The translations under genes were made by a program, and so were the position numbers. Positions 21,762 to 29,356 of a stretch of DNA of 64,000 bases are shown one piece after another (position 1 is the stretch's first letter; the number at the start of each line of letters is the position of its first letter). The DNA lies in the IMG/VR virus record IMGVR_UViG_3300007352_000013, positions 1 through 64,000 of that record; one strand, given 5' to 3'. The stretch is from a virus. Under the pieces are notes generated by a model. It was given only the letters and a program-made list of their open reading frames with translations, did no database searches and was not told the DNA's origin.

Positions 21762-21997
21762 AATTATTTGAATTTAAATACATTAAATTATATTCTAGAA
21801 TTTTGAGGAATGTAAAAACCAAAAAATTTATATGTACTAGAACAACATTGTTTATTGGACAGTTTTTGTTTAACATCTGCCTATTTCCGTACTGTATCGA
21901 ATACGGAATAGTTTTAAATATCAAATTTAGAATTTTGAATATAATGTTTTATCCAATTGCTATTGATATCGGTTTTCGTGGGAAAACGCTTGTGTAG
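21758..21997 (+). CDS. Hydrophobic basic protein, 79 aa
   Basis: ATGA overlap at the start. An aromatic, basic N-terminus (FEFKYIKLYSRILR) precedes a hydrophobic segment (LFIGQFLFNICLFPYC). Probably membrane-associated. A weak hairpin (AAACGC 21984-21989 with GCGTTT 21998-22003) spans its stop codon. Confidence 0.5.
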   Translation: MKLFEFKYIKLYSRILRNVKTKKFICTRTTLFIGQFLFNICLFPYCIEYGIVLNIKFRILNIMFYPIAIDIGFRGKTLV

Positions 21998-22033
21998 GCG
22001 TTTCATATCTTTAATCATTTTAAAGGAGTGAGT

Positions 22034-23350
22034 ATGAAGTTTAAGTTCATGTCTTCAATTGTTTTATTCTGCGCATTTGCTGGTAATGTATTTGCTACAT
22101 GCGTAGAAGGTGTTCAGATGAGATTTAATTCGGTACAAGTATCTGTACCGCCATCTGCAATTCAAACACTAGTTGTGCCAAACAGTACAACTATTTATGT
22201 GGACGTTGATGGTGGAATCAAATCTGGTGGTGATTGGGATTCGACAAGTATTCAGATCGACGGTTTTCCTGTTCAATGCTTCAATAATTCTGGAAATAAC
22301 GATTCTGCAAACGGGAATACATGGATAAATAGAGTAAAAACATTTACGATTACATCACCATCTGTAACTGGTATTTATGAAGTTACGGTTACAATGTATA
22401 GTAATGATAATTGTGACGGATGCGATATTGACAGGGAGCTAACACTGGGTGTTGGTCTGCTTGGTCAACAAGGTCCAACTGGCCCACAAGGCGAACCGGG
22501 GGAAAATGGGCAAGACGGTGAAGATGGTGAACAGGGTGAACCTGGCGAAGATGGAGCCGACGGCGTTGGATGTACAGTATTAGATAATAGCGATGGAACG
22601 TATACGCTTACTTGTGGATCTGATTCGCAAACAGTTACAATTAATAATGGCGAGGATGGTATTAATTGTTATGATCTTAATGAAAACGGTCAAGAAGATC
22701 TTTGTGATCCAAATGCCCTAGAAGAATTTGAATCATGCGAATCATTCTTTGCATTTTGTAATGAAACTGAAGATCTCGATGAAGTTACAGCTTCAAAATC
22801 GGGTAGAGAAATGAAGGTGTTTAGCGCAATTAAATATCGTAATGAGAGTTATTATGACTGTTCATTTACGGAAGATGTAAACGGAGACGAGACGATAGAT
22901 GTTATAGATTGTCATGGTTCAAATGGAAGTAATGGATCTGATGGTGGACAAGGACTTCCAGGAAGAGACGGGTCTTCATGTTCTGTAGTCGATAATCTGG
23001 ATGGCTCATACACTATGTCATGCGAAGATGGAACTAACGTAACTTGGCATGACGGAACTGATGGACTGGACGGAGTGGATGGAGTAGATGGTGTTGATGG
23101 AACTGACGGGCAACCCGGAGCGCCAGGAACTAACAATCCCCCGTGTTCATTAGTAGAAAATCCTGATGGTACATCCACAATTACTTGTGGTGATTTAGAA
23201 TTTGTAATAGGCGAAACAAACACTGGTGAATTTACGGTTTCAAATAGTGGTAGAATGTGCGGCTCCGCAGATGCACTTTCGCTTCTAGTCGGTGCTGGAC
23301 TTGCTGCCGCCGCTGGATTTATGCCACGAGGTTCGCGTCGCAAGTCGTAA
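22034..23350 (+). CDS. Secreted collagen-like protein with C-terminal sorting-type tail
   Basis: 438 residues; start 22034 follows TAAAGGAG (GTG 22028 lies inside the site). It has a signal peptide (MKFKFMSSIVLFCAFAGNVFA), then a strand-rich head of about 120 residues, a first Gly-X-Y run (GPTGPQGEPGENGQDGEDG and on), a Cys-containing strand unit (C-x-V/L-x-DNSDGTYT...C) that appears three times, a second run (GSNGSNGSDGGQG) and a third (DGVDGVDGVDGTDGQPG). The tail has SGRMCGS, one hydrophobic helix and RGSRRKS, the motif-helix-basic order of CTERM-type surface sorting signals. Likely a fibrous surface protein of the infected cell or a virion fibre. Confidence 0.85.
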   Translation: MKFKFMSSIVLFCAFAGNVFATCVEGVQMRFNSVQVSVPPSAIQTLVVPNSTTIYVDVDGGIKSGGDWDSTSIQIDGFPVQCFNNSGNNDSANGNTWINRVKTFTITSPSVTGIYEVTVTMYSNDNCDGCDIDRELTLGVGLLGQQGPTGPQGEPGENGQDGEDGEQGEPGEDGADGVGCTVLDNSDGTYTLTCGSDSQTVTINNGEDGINCYDLNENGQEDLCDPNALEEFESCESFFAFCNETEDLDEVTASKSGREMKVFSAIKYRNESYYDCSFTEDVNGDETIDVIDCHGSNGSNGSDGGQGLPGRDGSSCSVVDNLDGSYTMSCEDGTNVTWHDGTDGLDGVDGVDGVDGTDGQPGAPGTNNPPCSLVENPDGTSTITCGDLEFVIGETNTGEFTVSNSGRMCGSADALSLLVGAGLAAAAGFMPRGSRRKS

Positions 23351-23366
23351 TAATTATATTAGTTTT

Positions 23367-23400
23367 AAAATGTGGGGGCGCAGAAATGCGCCCCCATTTT
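23367..23400 (+). terminator. Strong bidirectional-type terminator
   Basis: GGGGGCGC (23374-23381) pairs perfectly with GCGCCCCC (23388-23395) around a six-base loop, with AAAA before and TTTT after. It ends the collagen-like transcript. Confidence 0.85.
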
Positions 23401-23421
23401 GGAGTAATTAGGAGATTATTA

Positions 23422-23637
23422 ATGATTCAAGTAGGTTCACGAGTAGAGTTAAGATGTGTAACTAACGATAACCACGAAGCGATATATTCAACTTGTGAAA
23501 TTGTAGCAATGTCTCCGAAAACAATAGAGGTGAAATATTGCTCAAAAGTAACACAAGAAGGCGATAAATCTTTTCCTGTCTTTAAAAGAGATCTAATTAG
23601 TCGTGATAAGATTAAGTATTTGTCGGAACGTTGTTGA
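23422..23637 (+). CDS. Small beta-rich protein, 71 aa
   Basis: AATTAGGAGATTATTA precedes the ATG. It is a strand-rich protein (MIQVGSRVELRCV, TIEVKYCSKV) of SH3-like appearance. Function unknown. Confidence 0.65.
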   Translation: MIQVGSRVELRCVTNDNHEAIYSTCEIVAMSPKTIEVKYCSKVTQEGDKSFPVFKRDLISRDKIKYLSERC

Positions 23638-23638
23638 T

Positions 23639-24139
23639 ATGAAAACTTTAGTTATAATAGACATGCAAGATTTCTATCTTGAAGAAGGATCTATTGTTGG
23701 TTCTAAAGATTCTCTTGAGATATCAATATTAAAGTCTAATATAGTATCACTTATCCAAAAATTTATGGATAATAATTATCCAATAATTTTAGTAGAGTAC
23801 GGTGGTTCTGGAAGAACAAATAAATATATATTGGATGCGATATCTGGTTATGACAATTGTTATAATGCAACAAAATATAAATGCGACGGTAGTGCCGAAA
23901 TTATTGAAATAATCAATACCCTCAATCTTCCAAAGAACATAAATGTATGCGGTGTGTATAGTGATCAGTGCGTTAAAGACAGTGTAATAGGTTTACTCAA
24001 AAAGGATAGTTCAATAGAAATAGAATTTCATGAAGAATGTGTATGGCCATTTACTAATGATCTAAACGTAGGATATGGAATAGATCATAGGGTAAAAAGT
24101 TTGTGTTTTTCGAAAACAGGGGTGGTCCCTGTTTTCTAG
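23639..24139 (+). CDS. Isochorismatase/nicotinamidase-family hydrolase
   Basis: 166 residues, ATG overlapping the previous stop region. It has the cysteine-hydrolase triad: Asp in LVIIDMQDF (near 8), Lys in a TKYKCDGS segment (near 82) and Cys in GVYSDQCVKDS (near 112). The family includes nicotinamidase, isochorismatase and other amidases. Nicotinamidase needs extra metal ligands that I cannot confirm here. A nicotinamide substrate would fit the NAD genes at 13.5-16.2 kb but would oppose salvage by NAMPT, so another amide substrate is as likely. The stop codon sits in a strong hairpin (24112-24136). Confidence 0.8.
   Translation: MKTLVIIDMQDFYLEEGSIVGSKDSLEISILKSNIVSLIQKFMDNNYPIILVEYGGSGRTNKYILDAISGYDNCYNATKYKCDGSAEIIEIINTLNLPKNINVCGVYSDQCVKDSVIGLLKKDSSIEIEFHEECVWPFTNDLNVGYGIDHRVKSLCFSKTGVVPVF
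24112..24136 (+). terminator. Perfect hairpin at the end of the hydrolase gene
   Basis: GAAAACAGGG (24112-24121) pairs with CCCTGTTTTC (24127-24136) around a five-base loop, ending against the TAG stop and followed by TAGTTTCTCTTT. It acts either as a terminator or as an RNA processing/stability element just upstream of the Ubl gene. Confidence 0.65.
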
Positions 24140-24162
24140 TTTCTCTTTCGAAGGAGTAGTGT

Positions 24163-24399
24163 ATGAATAAGGTTACTTTTGTTACGAACAGTGGTGAAGG
24201 TCTTCCTCGTACCGTAGAAATTCGTGACGATGTTCTCGTCTCCGAATTCCTTTCGGTAAATTTTGAAGGCGATCTTGACGATTATCAGTTCAGTATCCGT
24301 CGAGATGGTCAATCTCATACGGCAGACATGGATGAAGTTCTTCAGAACGGGGATCGTCTAGTGGCTGCACCTCGTCGTGTCAAGGGCGAGCTTAACTAA
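24163..24399 (+). CDS. Ubiquitin-like (beta-grasp) protein
   Basis: 78 residues. The strong site CGAAGGAGTAGTGT precedes the ATG. The order KVTFVTNSG strand, RTVEIRDDVLVSEFL strand-helix, a middle strand and the ending NGDRLVAAPRRVKGELN matches ThiS/MoaD/ubiquitin-like proteins, where L-x-x-G-D-x-(V/L) precedes the functional tail. The tail has a single Gly (RRVKG) then ELN, so conjugation would need removal of three residues, a job for the JAMM peptidase encoded next door. The codons are clearly less AT-rich than those of the E2, JAMM and E1 genes, suggesting high expression. It lies between two strong hairpins. Confidence 0.85.
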   Translation: MNKVTFVTNSGEGLPRTVEIRDDVLVSEFLSVNFEGDLDDYQFSIRRDGQSHTADMDEVLQNGDRLVAAPRRVKGELN

Positions 24400-24415
24400 T
24401 AAAAGATGGTTGAAT

Positions 24416-24446
24416 GGGGGGTGGGTTTGAATAAAGCCCATCCCCC
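24416..24446 (+). terminator. GC-rich hairpin after the Ubl gene
   Basis: GGGGGGTGGG (24416-24425) pairs with CCCATCCCCC (24437-24446), ten pairs with one G-T wobble. A seven-T run follows only at 24459-24465, so termination may be partial, allowing read-through to the E2, JAMM and E1 genes at a lower level. Confidence 0.7.
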
Positions 24447-24496
24447 AAATGCTGTAGATTTTTTTAATCTAACACAAATAGATGGAGAAAGTCCAT

Positions 24497-25618
24497 ATGG
24501 ATAGTAAAAAAATAATAAAAATAGCTTCTATTATTCAAAATACTTTAAAAACAGGAGATGAACATTTAGTAACTTATAATTCAGGAAGACTTACTGGACT
24601 GAATAATAAAATCAAAGATCTCCATGCACAAATAAATAAATGTCTAGAAAATGATTTTGAAGGCGCAAGAAAAAGTATAATATTACAAATAAATACCTGT
24701 ATAACAAAAGCAGAAGATTTTCTAAAAGCAGCAAAATCAAATATAAATCAAGAAACATATGTTCCATCTATTGAAGATTTAATAAATGAAATTACAGCAG
24801 TTAAAAATTCTTTTCCATCTCTAGAATTTAGAAATGGAGAATTAATTATAACGTCAGATACAATTATTTTACAGGAAATAGATTTTGGAAAATTTAAAAT
24901 CAAAATAGACTTAGAAAATTTAAAAGAAAAACCAGATAGATTCCTAAAAATAGATGCGGTTAGTCCAAATTATTCTAGTGATGGTGAATATGTTCATCCT
25001 CATATAGATAATCATATGCTTTGTTGTGGAGAGGGTTATGATATCTTAATAGATGCAGCGAGACAAGGAAGGATTGAGGATCTTTTTAAACTAGTGCTCG
25101 CGACATTAAATACTTATAATGAAGGTTTTGCGTATTGTGAATTAGAAAATTGGGAAGGAAAACATTGTTCTTCTTGCGGCGATCAATACGATGAAGATGA
25201 GGCGTTTTATTGCACTAAATGTGATAGTAATTTATGTGGTAGTTGTTCGTATCGTTGTGAAAATTGTGATGAATATTTTTGTGAAGAACATGTAAGCACA
25301 CCGTGTAGTTGTTGCGAAAAAAAATACTGTGATTATTGTAGTGATAATCATACGTCTACATGTGAAAAGTGTGATAAAACATTCTGTGATGATTGTTCGG
25401 CAATTTGTAATGAATGCGAAAATCGTTTATGTCAAGATTGCCTTGCGATATGCGATCATTGCTCTAATGAATTTTGTGTGAAATGCCTAAAGTCTTGCGA
25501 AGAATGTAAAGAAAGTATTTGCCCAGGATGCAGCTACGAATGTAGTAATTGTAATAAAAAATATTGCGAAGATTGCTACGACGAAGAATCTTGTAATTTA
25601 AACAAGGTTAAAGCTTAA
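24497..25618 (+). CDS. E2-like protein fused to a multi-zinc-finger (E3-like) tail
   Basis: 373 residues; GGAGAAAGTCC fixes ATG 24497. Residues 1-85 are helical, probably coiled coil. About 125-222 look like the bacterial UBC (E2-like) fold: strands, then HPHI at 167-170 and CCGEG at 176-180, the position of the E2 catalytic Cys after an HPH motif, then a long helix. Residues 224-365 hold about twenty C-x2-C knuckles in tandem, like RING, B-box or treble-clef fingers. An E2 that carries its own finger array could select targets without a separate E3. The gene is followed directly by the JAMM gene. The E2 assignment rests on motif and context. Confidence 0.75.
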   Translation: MDSKKIIKIASIIQNTLKTGDEHLVTYNSGRLTGLNNKIKDLHAQINKCLENDFEGARKSIILQINTCITKAEDFLKAAKSNINQETYVPSIEDLINEITAVKNSFPSLEFRNGELIITSDTIILQEIDFGKFKIKIDLENLKEKPDRFLKIDAVSPNYSSDGEYVHPHIDNHMLCCGEGYDILIDAARQGRIEDLFKLVLATLNTYNEGFAYCELENWEGKHCSSCGDQYDEDEAFYCTKCDSNLCGSCSYRCENCDEYFCEEHVSTPCSCCEKKYCDYCSDNHTSTCEKCDKTFCDDCSAICNECENRLCQDCLAICDHCSNEFCVKCLKSCEECKESICPGCSYECSNCNKKYCEDCYDEESCNLNKVKA

Positions 25619-25630
25619 TTGGAGAAGGCT

Positions 25631-26578
25631 ATGGAATTTTTGAAAAAATCAATGAATAGAAGTGGGGTACTAAGATTCACGCCATATGCTTGGGCAAAAC
25701 TCGTTTTTATGAGAGATGCTGGTGATACAGAGGTTGGTGGTTATGGAATCAATGAAACGGACGACCCACTTTTGATTACCGATTTCATTTTGGTAAAGCA
25801 AAATTGTAGTGGAGTTTCTGTTGATCTTGATGAACAAGATTCTTTGGCATTCGCAGAAGAAATGACAGATAAAGGTTTTAGTCCTTGGCAATATGGGACT
25901 TGGATACACACCCATCCGGGTAATTCGCCAAATCCAAGCGAAGCGGACGAAGATAATTTCAGAGATAATTTTTCTATAGCTGATTGCTCGATATTTTTTA
26001 TCTTGGCGAAAGGAGGACAAAACTATACGAGGATGCGATATAATGTGTCGCCGGGAATAGATGTTGATATTAAATCTATTATAGACTTTCATGTTCCGTT
26101 TAGAGCGAGTGATAAAGAGTCTTGGAAAAAGGAATATGACGAAAAAGTTAATGTTAGTAAATGTGTGTATACCGGAAATATGTTCAAGAAAGAAACTGAT
26201 TTACTAGAAAGAATTTCTAGTTCAAAAAAAGACAAATCTCTTTTTGAAAGAAAAGAAGAATATGATTTTCAAGACTGGTCAACGATGTCTACTAATGACC
26301 ATGATGAAGAAGAGGATGAAAGCGCCTTCGTATTTGAAGAGGGTGATTCAATCTTTTTCTATGTAGATGATGAAGAAGAATATTATGAATTCAAAAAAGA
26401 TCTAGAAAGATTTTACGATGAAAAAGGAAAAAGAATAAGACATCCTAAAAATGAATGGATGGAGATAATAGCATCGTTTTTATCAAAACAAGATAATAAT
26501 ATAGAAGACGTTTCTGAACAATTGGAAAAAGAAATGGAGAAAGAATATGCAGACATTATTGACGGACAGAGCAATTAG
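25631..26578 (+). CDS. JAMM/MPN+ metalloprotease (deubiquitinase-like)
   Basis: 315 residues; TTGGAGAAGGCT fixes ATG 25631. The full JAMM signature is present: Glu34 in TEVGG and HTHP with H93, H95, S103 and D106 in exact H-x-H-x7-S-x2-D spacing. JAMM enzymes use zinc to cut isopeptide bonds or trim precursor tails. Here the likely tasks are removing ELN from the Ubl and releasing Ubl from targets. A C-terminal region of about 150 residues is acidic (EEEDES, DDEEEYYEF). It overlaps the E1 gene by 32 bases, a sign of coupled translation. Confidence 0.92.
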   Translation: MEFLKKSMNRSGVLRFTPYAWAKLVFMRDAGDTEVGGYGINETDDPLLITDFILVKQNCSGVSVDLDEQDSLAFAEEMTDKGFSPWQYGTWIHTHPGNSPNPSEADEDNFRDNFSIADCSIFFILAKGGQNYTRMRYNVSPGIDVDIKSIIDFHVPFRASDKESWKKEYDEKVNVSKCVYTGNMFKKETDLLERISSSKKDKSLFERKEEYDFQDWSTMSTNDHDEEEDESAFVFEEGDSIFFYVDDEEEYYEFKKDLERFYDEKGKRIRHPKNEWMEIIASFLSKQDNNIEDVSEQLEKEMEKEYADIIDGQSN

Positions 26579-27206
26579 ACAAAGAGATTTGGTTCCAGAA
26601 GAAAAACTCAAAAATACAAAAGTAACTGTTGTTGGATGTGGTGCTGGTGGAAGACAAGTTAGCCTAACACTTGCAGAAATTGGTGTTCCAGATATACAAC
26701 TTATAGATTTTGATACAGTAGAAGTCGTAAATTTGGCTACGCAAGGCTTTTTTGAAAGTCAGTTGGGCAATTTTAAAGTTGATGCAGTTGCCGAAGTGTG
26801 TAAGCAAATAAATTCAGAAATTAAAATTAAAACAGTAAGAAGCAAATTTAGACCGAATATGTTTGATGGTGGAGTGATATTCTCTTGTGTAGATTCTATG
26901 TCTGGTAGAAAACAGATTTTTGAAGAAACAGATGGCCTTAGAGATCTTTTTATAGATAGCAGAACTGCCGCTGAATACTCAAGAATTTTTGTTGTGCATG
27001 ATGACGATAGCGCCGAACATTATAAGGAAAGTCTTTATACGGATGAAGAGGCTCATCAAGAGGGTTGTACGAGTAAGATGACAATTTATTCGGCAAAGGT
27101 TTCGGCTAATCTAAGAGTAGCACAATTCGTCAAGTGGTTGAGGGGTTGTGATTTAGATAAGGAAATTGAGATTAATCTTTTAACTAATGAAATGAGGGCT
27201 ATATGA
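26547..27206 (+). CDS. E1/ThiF-like adenylyltransferase
   Basis: 219 residues, ATG inside the JAMM gene behind AATGGAGAAAGAAT. Rossmann loop GCGAGG at 30-35, DFD at 54-56, N62 and Q66 of the D-x-D-x-V-x3-N-x3-Q pattern, K78, and CVD at 114-116. GCTSK at 173-177 looks like the E1 catalytic Cys-Thr motif in the crossover loop, so the enzyme probably adenylates the Ubl tail and then forms a thioester before passing it to the E2-like Cys. It lacks extra E1 domains, as in bacterial ThiF/MoeB-size enzymes. It ends in ATGA with the next gene. Confidence 0.9.
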   Translation: MQTLLTDRAIRQRDLVPEEKLKNTKVTVVGCGAGGRQVSLTLAEIGVPDIQLIDFDTVEVVNLATQGFFESQLGNFKVDAVAEVCKQINSEIKIKTVRSKFRPNMFDGGVIFSCVDSMSGRKQIFEETDGLRDLFIDSRTAAEYSRIFVVHDDDSAEHYKESLYTDEEAHQEGCTSKMTIYSAKVSANLRVAQFVKWLRGCDLDKEIEINLLTNEMRAI

Positions 27207-27589
27207 ATAAGATTCAGATTGAAATAATAAGAGAAATGATACATGAAAGAAGGGCTAATCTACAAGAATTAATTAATATAGAAAGAAGAAAATTAAAAAT
27301 AAAAAATGAATTATCTATTCCATCAGTACAGGCCGGAGATGGCCTTCCTTCTAGGGCACAAATAATACTTCAAAGTATTATACCTAAAATGGTAGAATAT
27401 AATGCTATAGTAGAAGAATTTAATAAGCCGATAGAAGAAAAGATACGAAAATTAGATAGAAAATACAATGCTTTATGGAGTTGCTTTGAGGGGGTAAAAG
27501 AAAAAATAATGATTAAACTTGCTTTCACTAAAAATACTATGGATGAAGTAGAGGAAATTTTGAAACTTCTTCCCTCCGGTATAGATTAA
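27203..27589 (+). CDS. Coiled-coil protein after the Ubl cassette
   Basis: 128 residues, ATGA overlap with the E1 gene. Mostly helical and charged (REMIHERRANLQELINIERRKLK, then FNKPIEEKIRKLDRKYN), consistent with an antiparallel coiled coil. Its coupling to E1 suggests it could be a target or accessory of the cassette, but many genes here overlap simply because the genome is compact. Confidence 0.65.
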   Translation: MNKIQIEIIREMIHERRANLQELINIERRKLKIKNELSIPSVQAGDGLPSRAQIILQSIIPKMVEYNAIVEEFNKPIEEKIRKLDRKYNALWSCFEGVKEKIMIKLAFTKNTMDEVEEILKLLPSGID

Positions 27590-27590
27590 T

Positions 27591-27884
27591 ATGATTTTAA
27601 TTTTTATAGTTTATTCAATTTGTGATTTTACAATAACATCAATGAATATAAACCATAATTCATTTTATGAATTGAATCCTATAGCACGGTATGTTATAAA
27701 TAATTATGGAATTTTTGGGTTAGCACTTTTAAAAATTATTCTATCCATTCCATTCATAATAATATATGGATTATTTCATAAAAGAATAAGTAAATGGGCT
27801 GAAATATTATGTAAAATAACTATATACTCATTAATATTATTCTGGTGTATTTGCTGGGGAAATTTTTTATGGTTAAACCTATGA
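27591..27884 (+). CDS. Three-span membrane protein (DUF5658-like)
   Basis: 97 residues with hydrophobic helices at about 1-17, 43-65 and 74-95, and the short motif ELNPIARYV after the first. The motif E-x-N-P-x-A/M-x-x-V after helix one is typical of DUF5658-type small membrane proteins, whose function is unknown. Confidence 0.6.
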   Translation: MILIFIVYSICDFTITSMNINHNSFYELNPIARYVINNYGIFGLALLKIILSIPFIIIYGLFHKRISKWAEILCKITIYSLILFWCICWGNFLWLNL

Positions 27885-28366
27885 GATTGATAAGAAGATT
27901 CCATGACTTATGGTATTGGATAAAATGTCGTTTGTGGTATAAATACAATGTTTTAAAAATAAAAACTCTACCCCCAACATGGAACGATAGGGATAATATT
28001 TTAGTCCATGCAATGTTCCAGATTCTAGAAGATTTTGTGAAGAAAGAAGTAATAAATGGTAACATAGATTGGGATTACGATGAAGGGCATAGGTATACCA
28101 GAGCTAAAATGGACGAATTACTTAATTGGTTCCACAATGTCTATTTAAAATTTGATGAATTCGATGGTCTTGAATTAGACGAAATAAAATGGGAAGATAG
28201 ATTTTATCCAAAAGAAGAAGGATCTGATTTTATTGAAATGAAGCCTTCATCAGAGAATGATAGAAAATGTTATGCTATAGCACATGAAAGAGAATTACAA
28301 ATAAGAAAAGATTTGAATAAAAAATTAAAAGAAATTATTGATATTAAGGATTATTTGTGGACATAA
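27869..28366 (+). CDS. Hypothetical protein, 165 aa
   Basis: GGGGAAATTTTTT sets ATG 27869, overlapping the membrane protein by 16 bases. A basic aromatic N-terminus (MRLIRRFHDLWYWIK) is followed by a long acidic middle and charged helices. Similar proteins with LPPTWxDRDxxLxHAxFxxLxxFVxxE occur in other large phages, function unknown. Confidence 0.65.
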   Translation: MVKPMRLIRRFHDLWYWIKCRLWYKYNVLKIKTLPPTWNDRDNILVHAMFQILEDFVKKEVINGNIDWDYDEGHRYTRAKMDELLNWFHNVYLKFDEFDGLELDEIKWEDRFYPKEEGSDFIEMKPSSENDRKCYAIAHERELQIRKDLNKKLKEIIDIKDYLWT

Positions 28367-28368
28367 AT

Positions 28369-29205
28369 ATGAACGATATATTAACAGAACTTATATTGCA
28401 AAACAAAATTAATCCTCCACATTGGATGGACAGTTCCACACAATATATATGTATGACTGGTTCCCATGCATATGGTTTTGCTACAGAATTTTCCGATATT
28501 GATTTATATGGGTTTTGTATTCCACCCATAGAATACCTATTACCTCATACTGCGGGTCATATAGAGGGATTTGGTAGACAGATAAATGGATTCGATCAAT
28601 TTCAGCAAGAAGGTATAGAGCATGACGGTAAAGTGTATGATGTTACGATATACAATATAGCAAAATTTTTCCAACTTTGTATGGAAAATAATCCAAATAT
28701 GATTGATTGTTTATTCGTACCAAGGGACTGTATTGTGCGGTCAACATCAATAGGCGACAATGTTTTCTTTAATAGAAGCAAGTTCCTCCATAAAGGTGCA
28801 TTTTGGAAATTTACTGGATATGCAGCAGCCCAGCTTAAGAAAATAGAAAATAAAAAACCAGAAGGTAAAAGAAAGATTATGGTAGATAAATTCGGTTTCG
28901 ATACAAAATACGCATCCCATCTATATCGTCTTGCAAATGAATGTGAACAAATTCTTACAACTGGAGATCTGAACTTAAGACAAGCATCGTCGCAGATGGT
29001 ATTGATAAGGGATGGTAAGATTCCATTAAAAGACCTAAAGGATTGGTTTGCTGAAAAGGAAGTTGAGTTAAAACAAATTTACGATAATACCGAAGTGGTT
29101 CCCCACGGACCAGATGAAGAAAAAATTAAAACATTACTTATAAAATGTATAGAAATGTATCATGGTAGACTAGAAAAATTTACATTTGGATGTAGAAATG
29201 GATAA
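28369..29205 (+). CDS. Predicted nucleotidyltransferase (Pol beta superfamily)
   Basis: 278 residues, starting three bases after the previous stop. Near residue 25 MTGSHAYGFATEFSDIDLYGF supplies the G-S and D-x-D metal motifs. The following YDVTIYNIAKFFQLCMENNPNMID and the helical C-terminal half match the long YcgL-type predicted nucleotidyltransferases seen in phages. The target is unknown. Confidence 0.8.
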   Translation: MNDILTELILQNKINPPHWMDSSTQYICMTGSHAYGFATEFSDIDLYGFCIPPIEYLLPHTAGHIEGFGRQINGFDQFQQEGIEHDGKVYDVTIYNIAKFFQLCMENNPNMIDCLFVPRDCIVRSTSIGDNVFFNRSKFLHKGAFWKFTGYAAAQLKKIENKKPEGKRKIMVDKFGFDTKYASHLYRLANECEQILTTGDLNLRQASSQMVLIRDGKIPLKDLKDWFAEKEVELKQIYDNTEVVPHGPDEEKIKTLLIKCIEMYHGRLEKFTFGCRNG

Positions 29206-29356
29206 AATAATTCTAAAATTCAAAAATACGTGTGGATGCGATTACGAAGAACAGCATGTAGAAATTAATAATGAAACAGATATAATTAATGCTATATACG
29301 ATGGTTTTCCAATTTGTCCAGAATGTGGCGAAGACATGGAGTATATAGAGGGTTAA
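29198..29356 (+). CDS. Zinc-ribbon protein, 52 aa
   Basis: Overlaps the previous gene end by 8 bases. C-G-C at residues 12-14 and CPEC at 40-43 form a compact ribbon. Function unknown. Confidence 0.6.
   Translation: MDKIILKFKNTCGCDYEEQHVEINNETDIINAIYDGFPICPECGEDMEYIEG

Noticed and set aside
22912-23343. Long minus-strand frame (143 codons)
   Set aside because: It is the reverse shadow of the Gly-X-Y repeats of the collagen-like gene; its Pro/Ser-rich product is a by-product of that repeat.
24497-25618. Reading the Cys-rich protein as an ordinary ferredoxin or metallothionein
   Set aside because: The knuckles are C-x2-C pairs with 10-15 residue spacing and follow an HPH...C domain between Ubl and JAMM/E1 genes, so zinc fingers on an E2-like protein explain it better.
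24163-27206. Assignment to the PRTRC system
   Set aside because: PRTRC also has Ubl, E2-like, JAMM and ThiF parts, but its ParB-like and other typical genes are absent here and the E2 differs by its finger tail.
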